64,000 nucleotides of DNA from UBA10427 sp003500135 (GTDB lineage Bacteria; Bacteroidota; Bacteroidia; Cytophagales; Cyclobacteriaceae). Below, piece by piece: positions 34,828-43,336 of the stretch; within the stretch, counting starts at the first letter, position 1; each line of letters starts with the position of its first letter. Position numbers and translations under genes: made by a program. The notes beneath the pieces were generated by a model. That model made no database searches and was not told the DNA's origin. It saw only the letters and a list, made by a program, of their open reading frames with translations. The stretch is from contig CAWZYQ010000002.1 in the NCBI GenBank assembly GCA_963966275.1, positions 3,853-67,852 of the forward strand, given 5' to 3'.

Positions 34828-35091
34828 ATGTTCGGGTTTTTTAAACGAAATAAGTCTAAATCGCGCGGAGGCGGCCTACAGCTAAAGGATCTTCATCATC
34901 AGGTTATTCAGGAGGGTGATCTGGTACAGGCCTATCGTTACAATCTTGGCAGATGCATTGTGATCAGGGAGAATGAAGGGATCGCTTATAAATCGCTGGA
35001 AATTGACAAAGTGGTAAGTTGGCCCTATATGATAGACGCTTCCACAGAGTTGCAGAAAGTAGAACGGCTTGAAAATGGTTCGGATAAATAA
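34828..35091 (+). CDS. Small conserved-looking protein, unknown function
   Basis: 87 residues. A basic N-terminus (MFGFFKRNKSKSRGGG) is followed by a globular part, LKDLHHQVIQEGDLVQAYRYNLG and GRCIVIRENEGIAYKSLE. The Gly/aromatic pattern suggests a small beta barrel. It has no membrane segment. I do not recognise the family. The frame is free of alternatives and sits alone between the NRDE gene and the SerB-SerA gene. Confidence 0.6.
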   Translation: MFGFFKRNKSKSRGGGLQLKDLHHQVIQEGDLVQAYRYNLGRCIVIRENEGIAYKSLEIDKVVSWPYMIDASTELQKVERLENGSDK

Positions 35092-35177
35092 TTGAGCGCT
35101 ATTTTTTGGAATTTCCAAATAAGGGATGTGTTCTTAAACAATTCTTCAGATAAAATAAGCTTTCTGCAATTTTCTGC

Positions 35178-35185
35178 TAATTTTG
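35178..35185 (+). promoter_or_regulatory. Promoter -7 element of the SerB-SerA gene
   Basis: TAATTTTG, an exact TAnnTTTG match about 92 bp before the ATG at 35277. It gives a leader of about 85 nt that may hold regulation. Confidence 0.5.
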
Positions 35186-35276
35186 CAGCCTTTAAAAGTA
35201 TGCCAATAAATTTTTGGATAAGGCGCCCGTTAATAAGTAATAATTGCGCCAAATTAATCCGGATATCGAAAAAATT

Positions 35277-37166
35277 ATGCAAAACAAGTATTTCATTATC
35301 GACTTCGACAGCACCTTTACCCAGGTAGAAACACTCGATTTACTTTGTGGGATCTATTTAGACGGGAAACCCGAAAAAGAGGATGTGCTAAAACGCATCA
35401 AGCATATCACAGATCTGGGAATGGAAGGGAAAATGTCGTTTAGGGAAACCCTGGAAGAGCGGATTGCTTTGTTAAAAGCCAATCAGAAGCACATTGATAA
35501 ACTGGTAGAGCAACTAAAACAAAAGGTGTCCAAATCTTTTGTGCGAAATAAGGAGTTCTTTCAAAAGTATCCTGATAATGTATTTATAATTTCCAATGGC
35601 TTTAAAAATATCATTGAGCCTATAGTTACCGAATATGGCATAAAAAAGGAAAATATTTTTGCCAATGAGCTTACGTTTGATGCAGAGGGTAATATTTCGG
35701 GGTACGATGCGGAAAATCCATTATCTGATGATAATGGCAAAGTGAATATTTTACATTCACTTAACCTGAATGGCGATATCTATATGATAGGCGATGGCTA
35801 TAATGATTATGAAGTGAAAGCCGCCGGTTTAGCCAATAAATTCTATGCCTTTACCGAAAATGTTGAGCGTTCTTCCGTTACAGAAAAGGCCGATCATATT
35901 GCGCCCAGTCTCGATGAGATTTTATACCATAATAATATAAAAGGCTCAATTTCTTATCCAAAGAACAGGATAAATGTTCTGTTGCTGGAAAATGTACATA
36001 GCAAAGCGGTTGATGCTTTAAAAGAAGAAGGATACAATATAGAGGTTCACCCCGCAGCTATGGATGAGGATGAACTTTGCGAGCGCATCAAGAATGTTTC
36101 GATTATAGGAATTCGCTCCAAAACACATATAACAGCAAAGGTGTTGGAAAATGCCAACCGGCTTATTGCAGTAGGAGCCTTCTGCATCGGTACAAACCAA
36201 ATTGATCTTGAAGCCTGCCTTAAAAAAGGGGTTGCGGTTTTCAATGCACCTTTCAGCAACACAAGGTCTGTGGTAGAATTGGCCATTGCCGAAATCATAA
36301 TGCTCATGCGAAATTTACCTGACAAAATCCGTTCGATGCATGAAGGCAAATGGGACAAATCTGCCAGGAACAGCTTTGAGATCCGCGGTAAAAAACTCGG
36401 TCTTATTGGTTACGGCAATATTGGGTCACAGCTTTCAGTAATTGCGGAAGCCATGGGAATGGATGTTTATTATTACGATGTGATTGAAAAGCTTGCCCAT
36501 GGCAATGCAACCAAGTGCAATACATTACATGATTTGTTGAGCAGGGTTGATGTAGTTTCATTGCACGTAGATGGAAGGCCGGAAAATAAAAATTTACTTG
36601 GGCCAAAAGAGTTTGCCCAAATGAAACAAGGAAGTATTTTACTCAATTTGAGCAGGGGGCATGTGGTTGATATTGCTGCGTTATGCAACGCCATGGAATC
36701 CGGTAAAGTTATAGGCGCTGGTATAGATGTATTCCCAAAAGAACCAAAAAGTAATAATGAGGCATTTGAGTCTGATGTAAGAAATTCACCCAACACCATT
36801 CTGACTCCACACATTGGAGGGAGCACCCTTGAAGCACAGGAAAATATTGGCTCTTTTGTACCGGGTAAAATAGTTGAATACATCAATACCGGTTCTACCA
36901 CGAATAGCGTTAATTTCCCTGAAATTCAATTGCCACCATTTGATAATGCTCACAGGCTCATTCATATCCACCATAACCGACCGGGCGTTCTTGCTGCCAT
37001 AAACCAGATACTGGCTGAACACGATATTAATATCTTGAGTCAGTATCTGAAAACCAATGAATTGATCGGTTATATGATCCTGGTGGTTGACAAGGAATAC
37101 GATAATGAGGTGATCAATGAATTAAAAAATATTGAACATACAATTCGTTTCAGAGTTCTTTATTAA
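35277..37166 (+). CDS. Fused phosphoserine phosphatase and 3-phosphoglycerate dehydrogenase
   Basis: About 629 residues from the ATG at 35277; upstream codons from a TTG at 35244 are not needed. Residues 1 to about 220 are a HAD phosphatase: motif I DFDST with Asp9 and Asp11, motif II IISNG, and motif IV MIGDGYNDYE, as in SerB. Residues about 230-540 are a D-isomer dehydrogenase: Rossmann GYGNIGS near 378, substrate loop SKTHI, catalytic Arg in LNLSRGHVVD, Glu in VFPKEP and His in TPHIGGST. The last part (about 545-629) is an ACT domain with NRPGVLAAINQIL, probably serine feedback. One chain would catalyse the first and last steps of serine synthesis. The middle transaminase (SerC) is not in the window. 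Confidence 0.92.
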   Translation: MQNKYFIIDFDSTFTQVETLDLLCGIYLDGKPEKEDVLKRIKHITDLGMEGKMSFRETLEERIALLKANQKHIDKLVEQLKQKVSKSFVRNKEFFQKYPDNVFIISNGFKNIIEPIVTEYGIKKENIFANELTFDAEGNISGYDAENPLSDDNGKVNILHSLNLNGDIYMIGDGYNDYEVKAAGLANKFYAFTENVERSSVTEKADHIAPSLDEILYHNNIKGSISYPKNRINVLLLENVHSKAVDALKEEGYNIEVHPAAMDEDELCERIKNVSIIGIRSKTHITAKVLENANRLIAVGAFCIGTNQIDLEACLKKGVAVFNAPFSNTRSVVELAIAEIIMLMRNLPDKIRSMHEGKWDKSARNSFEIRGKKLGLIGYGNIGSQLSVIAEAMGMDVYYYDVIEKLAHGNATKCNTLHDLLSRVDVVSLHVDGRPENKNLLGPKEFAQMKQGSILLNLSRGHVVDIAALCNAMESGKVIGAGIDVFPKEPKSNNEAFESDVRNSPNTILTPHIGGSTLEAQENIGSFVPGKIVEYINTGSTTNSVNFPEIQLPPFDNAHRLIHIHHNRPGVLAAINQILAEHDINILSQYLKTNELIGYMILVVDKEYDNEVINELKNIEHTIRFRVLY

Positions 37167-37174
37167 TTTGGAAT

Positions 37175-38287
37175 ATGAAAAAAGCACTGATAACAGGTAT
37201 TACAGGGCAAGACGGCGCTTATTTGACTGAGTTTCTGCTGAAAAAGGGCTATGAAGTACATGGAATTAAGCGACGCAGCTCACTATTCAATACCGATAGG
37301 ATCGACCATTTATATCAGGATCCGCATGAGAAAGATGTGAAATTGAGGCTGCACTATGGTGATCTTTCAGACTCCTCTAATATCATCCGAATTGTGCAGG
37401 AAGTTCAACCGGATGAGATTTATAATCTGGGTGCGATGTCGCATGTTAAAGTCAGTTTCGATTCACCCGAGTATACGGCCAATGTGGACGGACTGGGAAC
37501 ACTACGAATACTTGAAGCTGTTCGCTTGTTAGGAATGATTGAAAAGACTAAAATCTATCAGGCTTCCACTTCTGAGCTATACGGACTTGTACAGGAGGTT
37601 CCACAAAGTGAAAAAACGCCCTTTTATCCGCGTTCGCCTTATGCAGTGGCCAAATTATATGGTTATTGGATCACAGTAAACTACCGGGAGGCATATAATA
37701 TGTATGCCTGCAATGGCATATTGTTTAATCATGAATCACCTTTGAGGGGTGAAACATTCGTTACACGAAAAATCACACGTGCAGTAGCCCGGATTGCCCT
37801 GGGTTTGCAGGACACGGTTTTTTTGGGCAACCTCGATGCAAAACGGGACTGGGGTCATGCGAAAGATTATGTAGAGGCCATGTGGCTGATGCTTCAGCAG
37901 GAAAAAGCGGAGGATTTCGTCATAGCTACAGGTATTACCACATCGGTTCGCGACTTTGTTAAAATGAGTTTTAAAGAGTTAGGTATTGAGCTGGATTTCG
38001 AGGGAAGTGGTGATAGTGAAATAGGTAAAGTAGCCAAATGTAAAAACAAAAACTATCAGCTTGAAGAAGGCCAGGTAGTGGTTAAGGTTGATCCACGATA
38101 CTACAGACCAACGGAAGTAGAGTTGTTAATTGGCGACGCTACAAAAGCCCGGGAAAAACTGGGTTGGGAGTTGAAATATGACCTTCCGGCGCTTGTAAAA
38201 GATATGATCACTGCTGATGTGAATTTGTTCAAAAGAGATAAGTATTTATTGAAAGGCGGCCATAAAGTACTGAATTACCATGAATAA
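37175..38287 (+). CDS. gmd: GDP-mannose 4,6-dehydratase
   Basis: Converts GDP-mannose to GDP-4-keto-6-deoxymannose, the first step toward GDP-L-fucose. It is 370 residues. Seen: the NAD(P) site TGITGQDGAYLTEFL, the phosphate loop KRRSSLFNTDRI, STSELYG (catalytic Thr/Ser and Glu), and YAVAK with Tyr156 and Lys160. Also seen are FNHESPLRGETFVTRKI and GNLDAKRDWGHAKDYV. It lies 8 bp after the SerB-SerA gene and overlaps fcl by 8 bp. Fucose units go to cell-surface polysaccharide. Confidence 0.97.
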   Translation: MKKALITGITGQDGAYLTEFLLKKGYEVHGIKRRSSLFNTDRIDHLYQDPHEKDVKLRLHYGDLSDSSNIIRIVQEVQPDEIYNLGAMSHVKVSFDSPEYTANVDGLGTLRILEAVRLLGMIEKTKIYQASTSELYGLVQEVPQSEKTPFYPRSPYAVAKLYGYWITVNYREAYNMYACNGILFNHESPLRGETFVTRKITRAVARIALGLQDTVFLGNLDAKRDWGHAKDYVEAMWLMLQQEKAEDFVIATGITTSVRDFVKMSFKELGIELDFEGSGDSEIGKVAKCKNKNYQLEEGQVVVKVDPRYYRPTEVELLIGDATKAREKLGWELKYDLPALVKDMITADVNLFKRDKYLLKGGHKVLNYHE

Positions 38288-39230
38288 ATCAGGCAAAGTT
38301 TACGTGGCCGGTCATAGGGGGATGGTAGGTTCGGCTCTTGTGAGAAAATTAAAAAGCCTTGGATTTGAAAATATCGTTTCCCGTACATCAAAGGAACTGG
38401 ATTTAACCGACCAGAGCCAGGTGGCCCGGTTTTTTGAAAGTGAAAAACCTGACTATGTTTTCCTCGCTGCCGCCAAAGTGGGAGGGATTTATGCCAACAA
38501 TACTTATCGCGCTGACTTTATTTACGAGAACCTGATGATCCAAAATAACGTGATTCATCAGAGTTATGTCAATGGCGTTGAAAAGCTCATGTTTTTAGGC
38601 AGCTCCTGCATTTATCCGAAAATGGCCCCTCAACCTTTGAAAGAAGATTATTTATTGACAGGTAAACTGGAATATACTAACGAACCCTATGCCATAGCAA
38701 AAATTGCCGGTATTAAAATGTGTGAGTCTTACCGGCTACAATACGGTTGTGACTACATTTCTGTGATGCCAACTAATCTTTATGGGCCTAATGATAATTA
38801 TGACCTCGATAATTCACATGTGCTTCCCGCTTTAATAAGAAAGTTTCACGAAGCCAAAATAAATGATCAGAAAGAAGTGACCATTTGGGGTACCGGGTCA
38901 CCTAAACGTGAATTTTTGCATGTGGATGATCTTGCGGATGCCTGTGTTTATCTAATGGGCCATTACGATGAGCCTGAATTGATCAATATCGGTACAGGTG
39001 AAGACCTTTCCATCAAAGATCTGGCCCTCATGATTAAGGATGTGGTTGGATATAATGGGGATTTGAAATTTGACACTTCTAAACCAGATGGAACGCCGAG
39101 GAAATTAATGGATGTAACCAAATTGCATCGTTGTGGCTGGAAACACTCAATAGGCCTCAAAAGTGGCATTGAAAGTGTTTATCATGGCTTTGCTGAACGC
39201 TACGGTGAAATGAAAGGGGTAGAGGTTTAG
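38280..39230 (+). CDS. fcl: GDP-L-fucose synthase
   Basis: Epimerase/reductase that completes GDP-L-fucose from the Gmd product with NADPH. It is 316 residues. Seen: VAGHRGMVGSALVRKL, ELDLTDQ, AAAKVGGIYANNTYRADFIYENL, SSCIYPK, YAIAKIAGIKMCESYR (catalytic Tyr/Lys), and PTNLYGPNDNYDL. Its start overlaps the gmd stop. It is also called wcaG. Confidence 0.97.
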   Translation: MNKSGKVYVAGHRGMVGSALVRKLKSLGFENIVSRTSKELDLTDQSQVARFFESEKPDYVFLAAAKVGGIYANNTYRADFIYENLMIQNNVIHQSYVNGVEKLMFLGSSCIYPKMAPQPLKEDYLLTGKLEYTNEPYAIAKIAGIKMCESYRLQYGCDYISVMPTNLYGPNDNYDLDNSHVLPALIRKFHEAKINDQKEVTIWGTGSPKREFLHVDDLADACVYLMGHYDEPELINIGTGEDLSIKDLALMIKDVVGYNGDLKFDTSKPDGTPRKLMDVTKLHRCGWKHSIGLKSGIESVYHGFAERYGEMKGVEV

Positions 39231-39432
39231 CCCGGAATCGGCCAATAGGATCTTCTACTATGGCCTTAAAATGCTGCAAAACAGCACATTACACTCACTT
39301 AACTGATAGCTATCAGAACTATGGTTTATTTTCATACGTGGCTGTTTTATTGCATTTTAAAGCCTCATAACAAAGCTCTATTGACGAAACCGGGTTTAAT
39401 TGTAAGCCTTTATGTCATGTTATGGTTTTAAG

Positions 39433-39505
39433 AGCCTCCCACGGGACTTGAACCCGCGACCTGCTCATTACGAGTGAGCCGCTCTACCAACTGAGCTAAG
39501 GAGGC
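39433..39505 (-). tRNA. tRNA-Thr (anticodon CGU)
   Basis: 73 nt on the minus strand. The acceptor GCCTCCT pairs with GGGAGGC. The D arm has AGCTCAGTTGGTAGAGC. The anticodon stem GCTCA/TGAGC has loop CTCGTAA, giving anticodon CGT for ACG codons. The T arm is GCGGGTTCAAGTCCCGT. CCA is not encoded. Confidence 0.96.
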
Positions 39506-39615
39506 CTATCCTGCATTACATGGTTTATTTCAATTCAAAGAAAATATATTTCCGCTGGACGCTCAAAGCTCCTATAAATTTATGGAATAAATTGAAATGG
39601 AAATTGCGTGGGGTT

Positions 39616-39838
39616 AAAAAAGTAACCCACCGAGCCGAATGGGGTTTTTAACAAACCTCCAATAGACAGGTTTTGGGTTTCCAGACTATCGCAACCTTCC
39701 ACTGTTATCCTGCACGATGTACGAGGTCCCTAAAAGGGATGAGGCCTGGTTTTGATAGCAGGTACACCCGGTATTTGTTTAACGTTAGGTTTGAAAAACG
39801 CAATCCACGACTCGGATGGGTAATTTCTTTTTCCATCT
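39616..39838 (-). ncRNA. Long structured non-coding RNA, possibly 6S-like
   Basis: A TAnnTTTG promoter at 39853-39846 is followed by about 220 nt with no reading frame and strong self-pairing. The closing helix joins 39820-39808 with 39637-39626 (12 pairs, one bulge). Stacked on it, 39799-39787 pairs with 39658-39644 (GUUUUU/AAAAAC and CAAACCU/AGGUUUG). The interior holds small hairpins (UCCC-UUUU-AGGGA, and CCUCGUAC/GUGCAGG), and CUAUC can pair with GAUAG. The 3' side of the closing helix is followed by U6, which would end transcription. The rod shape recalls 6S RNA, and the 6S-Flavo family is the first to test. Length and sequence do not fit tmRNA, RNase P or small SRP RNA. Confidence 0.55.
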
Positions 39839-39845
39839 GCTTTTG

Positions 39846-39877
39846 CAAAGGTAACAGCTTTATTCATGCAAGTTCAA
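39846..39877 (-). promoter_or_regulatory. Promoter of the structured ncRNA
   Basis: TACCTTTG at 39853-39846 with TTG (39877-39875) 21 bp upstream, on the minus strand. It is divergent from the SiaC-like gene and lies about 60 bp from its ATG. Confidence 0.6.
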
Positions 39878-39912
39878 GGGATTTATCAAATAAAATTTTT
39901 ATTATTGGATAA

Positions 39913-40305
39913 ATGAATAACTTGAGGCCGCTTCAAATTGAACCAACAGTTAAAACACCCAAGATAAATTTCGATCCCGAAAAAGGTGTTTTGCTGATGT
40001 CGGGAAGATCGATGCCTGAAAACGTGCTTGATCTTTTTGAACCTATACTGGATTGGGTTGAAGAATACTGTAAGTATCCGGCAGATACAACCACCCTTAT
40101 TGTAAAACTGGAGTATTTCAATACGAGCTCAGCCAAATGTATCTTAGAATTGTTACGCTTTCTGGAAAAAGCCCGGATGTCTAATAATAATATTCTGGTT
40201 AAATGGTTCTATGAAACGGATGATGAAGATATGCTGGAAACCGGTGAAGATTTCAGTGAGATTGTCAGGGTGCCTTTCGAACTTGTGCCCATGCCACCCG
40301 ATTAA
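39913..40305 (+). CDS. SiaC-like (DUF1987) regulatory phosphoprotein
   Basis: 130 residues matching DUF1987. Seen: INFDPEKGVLLMSGRSMPENVLDLFEPILDW, LIVKLEYFNTSSAKCILELL (the conserved Ser/Thr patch that is phosphorylated in SiaC), and the C-terminal WFYETDDEDMLETGEDFSEI. In Pseudomonas SiaC is phosphorylated by SiaB, dephosphorylated by SiaA and controls a diguanylate cyclase. No such partners lie nearby, so only family membership is claimed. It is convergent with groEL. Confidence 0.85.
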   Translation: MNNLRPLQIEPTVKTPKINFDPEKGVLLMSGRSMPENVLDLFEPILDWVEEYCKYPADTTTLIVKLEYFNTSSAKCILELLRFLEKARMSNNNILVKWFYETDDEDMLETGEDFSEIVRVPFELVPMPPD

Positions 40306-40321
40306 AAATAAGGCGAATAAT

Positions 40322-40347
40322 AAAAGGCTGTCGATCGACAGCCTTTT
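40322..40347. terminator. Bidirectional terminator between the SiaC-like gene and groL
   Basis: Perfect 26-bp palindrome AAAAGGCTGTCGA/TCGACAGCCTTTT with T runs on both strands, serving convergent genes. Confidence 0.88.
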
Positions 40348-40370
40348 ATTAATTTATATCACAGGCAATT

Positions 40371-42008
40371 TTACATCATGCCGCCCATGCCACCCATTCC
40401 GCCTGGAGGCATAGCAGGCGCTCCTTTGTCTTCTTCTGGTTCATCAACTACTACGCACTCAGTAGTGAGCAACAGTGATGCAATAGAAGCAGCATTTTCA
40501 AGTGCAAGACGAGTTACTTTGGTTGGATCGATGATACCTGCCTCGAATAAGTTCTCGAACTTATCTTCGCGGGCATTATAACCAAAGTCGCCTTTACCTT
40601 CTTTTACTTTTTGTACGATCACGGATCCTTCACCACCGGCATTCTCGACGATAGTTCTCAAAGGATACTCAAGTGCAATTCTTACGATATTTACACCGGT
40701 AGTTTGATCTTCATTCTCTACTTCAACAGCATCGAGCGCTTCGATGGCTCGTACAAGAGCTACCCCGCCACCAGCTACAATACCTTCCTGGACAGCAGCT
40801 CGTGTGGCGTGTAAAGCATCGTCAACGCGGTCTTTTTTCTCTTTCATCTCTACTTCAGTAGCTGCACCAACATAAAGGATGGCAACACCACCAGAAAGTT
40901 TAGCTAAACGCTCTTGAAGTTTTTCTTTGTCGTAATCAGAAGTAGTATTCTCGATCTGAGCTTTAATCTGAGCAACCCTGGCATTGATATCTTCTTTTTT
41001 ACCAGCGCCGTTTACAACGATTGTGTTGTCTTTATCAATGTTGACTTTTTCAGCAGTACCGAGGTAATCTAATGTAGCGTTTTCAAGTTTGTATCCTCGA
41101 TCCTCAGAAATAACCGTACCACCAGTCAACACAGCGATATCTTCCAACATTGCTTTTCTGCGGTCACCAAAACCTGGCGCTTTTACAGCAGCCACTTTCA
41201 GTGATCCTCTTATCTTGTTTACTACAAGTGTAGCAAGGGCTTCGCCTTCCACATCTTCTGCAATGATCAATAAAGGCTTGCCGGTTTGTGCAATGCTTTC
41301 AAGAACAGGAAGCAATTCCTTCATATTGGAGATCTTCTTATCGTAGATCAAAATGTAGGGAGACTCCAGCTCAGCTTCCATTTTTTCAGTGTTGGTAACA
41401 AAGTAAGGTGAGAGGTAACCTCTGTCAAACTCCATACCTTCCACTGTTTTAACCTCTGTTTCAGTGCCTTTGGCCTCTTCCACAGTGATTACACCGTCTT
41501 TGCCAACTTTATTCATGGCATCGGCGATCATTTGGCCAATTTCTTTGTCGTTGTTGGCAGATATGGTTCCAACCTGTGCAATTTCGTTGGAATCTTTAAT
41601 GGCTTTAGACTGCGACTTAAGGTTTGCAACAACAGCGGTTACCGCCTTGTCAACACCTCTTTTCAGGTCCATTGGGTTGGCGCCAGCAGCCACGTTTTTA
41701 ATCCCGTAGTTGAAGATCGCCTGGGTCAGTACGGTTGCAGTAGTTGTGCCATCACCTGCATCGTCAGCTGTTTTAGAAGCAACTTCCTTTACCAACTGAG
41801 CAGCCATATTCGCCACAGCATCTTTCAACTCAATTTCTTTGGCAACTGAAACACCGTCTTTTGTTACAGTAGGTGCGCCAAATTTTTTGTCAAGGATAAC
41901 GTTTCTACCCTTGGGGCCGAGCGTTACTTTTACGGCGTTGGCAATTTCTTCCACACCTCTTTTTAACTTCTCTCGAGCTTCGGCATCAAAATGAATTTCT
42001 TTAGCCAT
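40371..42008 (-). CDS. groL: Chaperonin GroEL
   Basis: 60-kDa chaperonin subunit, 545 residues. Seen: VKVTLGPKGRNVILDKKFGAPTVTKDG, DDAGDGTTTATVL (ATP site), GMEFDRGYLSPYF, KAPGFGDRRKAML, AAVQEGIVAGGGVAL, and the flexible GGM-rich C-terminal tail. The order groES-groEL with a 32-bp gap is standard. It forms the folding cage with GroES in the cytoplasm. Confidence 0.99.
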   Translation of the reverse strand: MAKEIHFDAEAREKLKRGVEEIANAVKVTLGPKGRNVILDKKFGAPTVTKDGVSVAKEIELKDAVANMAAQLVKEVASKTADDAGDGTTTATVLTQAIFNYGIKNVAAGANPMDLKRGVDKAVTAVVANLKSQSKAIKDSNEIAQVGTISANNDKEIGQMIADAMNKVGKDGVITVEEAKGTETEVKTVEGMEFDRGYLSPYFVTNTEKMEAELESPYILIYDKKISNMKELLPVLESIAQTGKPLLIIAEDVEGEALATLVVNKIRGSLKVAAVKAPGFGDRRKAMLEDIAVLTGGTVISEDRGYKLENATLDYLGTAEKVNIDKDNTIVVNGAGKKEDINARVAQIKAQIENTTSDYDKEKLQERLAKLSGGVAILYVGAATEVEMKEKKDRVDDALHATRAAVQEGIVAGGGVALVRAIEALDAVEVENEDQTTGVNIVRIALEYPLRTIVENAGGEGSVIVQKVKEGKGDFGYNAREDKFENLFEAGIIDPTKVTRLALENAASIASLLLTTECVVVDEPEEDKGAPAMPPGGMGGMGGMM

Positions 42009-42040
42009 ATTTTTTCTTGTTTTTTGTTTTTAAAGTTTGA

Positions 42041-42319
42041 TTATACAATCGCAAAAATGTCAGATTCCCTCATGATGAGATAATCCTTACCTTCTACTGA
42101 AAGCTCAGTGCCGGAATATTTACCATACAATACGGTATCACCAACTTTCACTGTCAATGGCTCATCTTTTTTGCCATTACCTACAGCAACTACTGAACCT
42201 CTTTGAGGCTTTTCTTTTGCAGTGTCAGGAATGATGATTCCTGAGGCTGTTTTTTCTTCTGCGGGAGCAGGTTCAACCAGAACCCTGTCCGCAAGTGGTT
42301 TGATACTTACTTTCGACAT
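42041..42319 (-). CDS. groS: Co-chaperonin GroES
   Basis: 10-kDa lid of the GroEL cage, 92 residues. Seen: IKPLADRVLVEPAPAEEKTASGIIIPD with the mobile loop, GDTVLYGKYSGTELSVEGKDYLIMRESDI. It is the first gene of the groESL operon. No CIRCE element (TTAGCACTC inverted repeat) lies upstream. A cluster of TGTCA/TGACA motifs is present instead. Confidence 0.98.
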   Translation of the reverse strand: MSKVSIKPLADRVLVEPAPAEEKTASGIIIPDTAKEKPQRGSVVAVGNGKKDEPLTVKVGDTVLYGKYSGTELSVEGKDYLIMRESDIFAIV

Positions 42320-42381
42320 ATGTTTACGAGGTTAATTTGTTTCACAGATACCCTACTATCATTTCTTATGCCAAAGATTAT

Positions 42382-42463
42382 TTGTCAGCTTTTCCCATCT
42401 ATTCTCTGACAATTTTTCATATTCGTCTGTCATTTCTTGTCATGCCTATGGCAGTTTTGGCAG
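42382..42463. promoter_or_regulatory. Cluster of TGTCA/TGACA motifs upstream of groES
   Basis: TTGTCAG (42382-42388) and CTGACAA (42406-42412) form an inverted repeat with 17 bp between. Two further TGTCAT copies follow near 42430 and 42439, and TGGCAG twice near 42450-42462. The region lies between divergent groES and the gene at 42530. It could hold stress-control sites for either. It is a pattern seen by eye, and no known factor is assigned. Confidence 0.35.
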
Positions 42464-42529
42464 CATCCTCTTGATTTATTTTTGAATTATGTCTACTTTT
42501 TAAGTTGATTTTGTCAAATTTTTTAGTCT

Positions 42530-43252
42530 ATGAAGAAGTTAGAAGAAGATTGGCTGACCAAAGGTCTTATTGATTTTGAGTACAAGAAGTACATCCTGTT
42601 GGATTATTTACAGCACATTAAGGAACAGTTCAAAGAAAGAAGACTGTACCCTTTTCTTTCAGATCTTGTATTCCACTACAATCACCTGCTCACCATTGAA
42701 GAGCAAAAGAAGGTGATCAAAGAAGCCTTTCCCAAGCGAATAACGAAGGCTGATTTTAAAAAACTGGAATTCACATATCAGAAGCTGGTTGAGGAGGAAG
42801 AAATAATGGAAGAGCTGAAAGCTATCATTGAATTTGCGCTTTCAAAAATTAAAGAACCGCTGAAAGAAGGAAAGGAAATATACGAATATGTTGAAAGTGG
42901 AATTGAATTTAGTCCGGTAGGGCTTGAGCCATTAAGGCTGGAAGAAGGGTATCTGTTTATAAGTGAAGAGAACTTGCCGCAATTTAAAGTGTATCGGTAC
43001 ATGATGACCGTATTTCAAAATGCAATGGAATCATTCCGGGGTATTCACACTCATTTCATCGGTGATTATATCAGAAGTATTCACCGGACTTTTGAAAATG
43101 TAAAAGGAGAATTGGTACGCACATTTACCGAACTGCCCAATCCGGCGACGTACCTGGTACATTCAAAGGTGATTGTGCCTCATCAGGAAACGTTGCTTCC
43201 CATAGCAAAACGCATGCTGGTGCGACACGTATCGGTGAATCCTAAGAATTAG
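42530..43252 (+). CDS. Conserved-looking helical protein, unknown function
   Basis: 240 residues, cytoplasmic, rich in Glu/Lys helices, with no signal or membrane segment. Seen: a Tyr/Lys-rich start (LIDFEYKKYILLDYLQHIKEQF), a charged coiled-coil-like middle (about 85-125), then a beta-containing part (FSPVGLEPLRLEEGYLFI). The C-terminal half is HFIGDYIRSIHRTFENVKGEL and NPATYLVHSKVIVPHQETLLPIAKR. I recognise no domain. It is divergent from groES, sharing the upstream region, and is followed by a bidirectional terminator. Confidence 0.7.
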   Translation: MKKLEEDWLTKGLIDFEYKKYILLDYLQHIKEQFKERRLYPFLSDLVFHYNHLLTIEEQKKVIKEAFPKRITKADFKKLEFTYQKLVEEEEIMEELKAIIEFALSKIKEPLKEGKEIYEYVESGIEFSPVGLEPLRLEEGYLFISEENLPQFKVYRYMMTVFQNAMESFRGIHTHFIGDYIRSIHRTFENVKGELVRTFTELPNPATYLVHSKVIVPHQETLLPIAKRMLVRHVSVNPKN

Positions 43253-43280
43253 ATCGATGAACAAGGGTTTTTGGAAATAA

Positions 43281-43313
43281 AAAAACCGGCTGATGTCGTG
43301 TCAGCCGGTTTTT
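43281..43313. terminator. Bidirectional terminator between the 42.5-kb gene and secG
   Basis: AAAAACCGGCTGA (43281-43293), loop TGTCGTG, TCAGCCGGTTTTT (43301-43313). The arms pair perfectly, with T runs both ways. Confidence 0.88.
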
Positions 43314-43336
43314 CCAATTTATAATTTTTCTTAATT

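Noticed and set aside
39616..39838. RNase P RNA or SRP RNA as identity of the structured RNA
   Set aside because: The conserved P4 sequences of RNase P and the GGAA-capped asymmetric loop of SRP RNA are absent.
42360..42380. Sigma-54-like TTGGCA stretch upstream of groES on the minus strand
   Set aside because: The -12 half (TTGC) is missing at the right spacing. TGGCA is part of the general motif cluster there.
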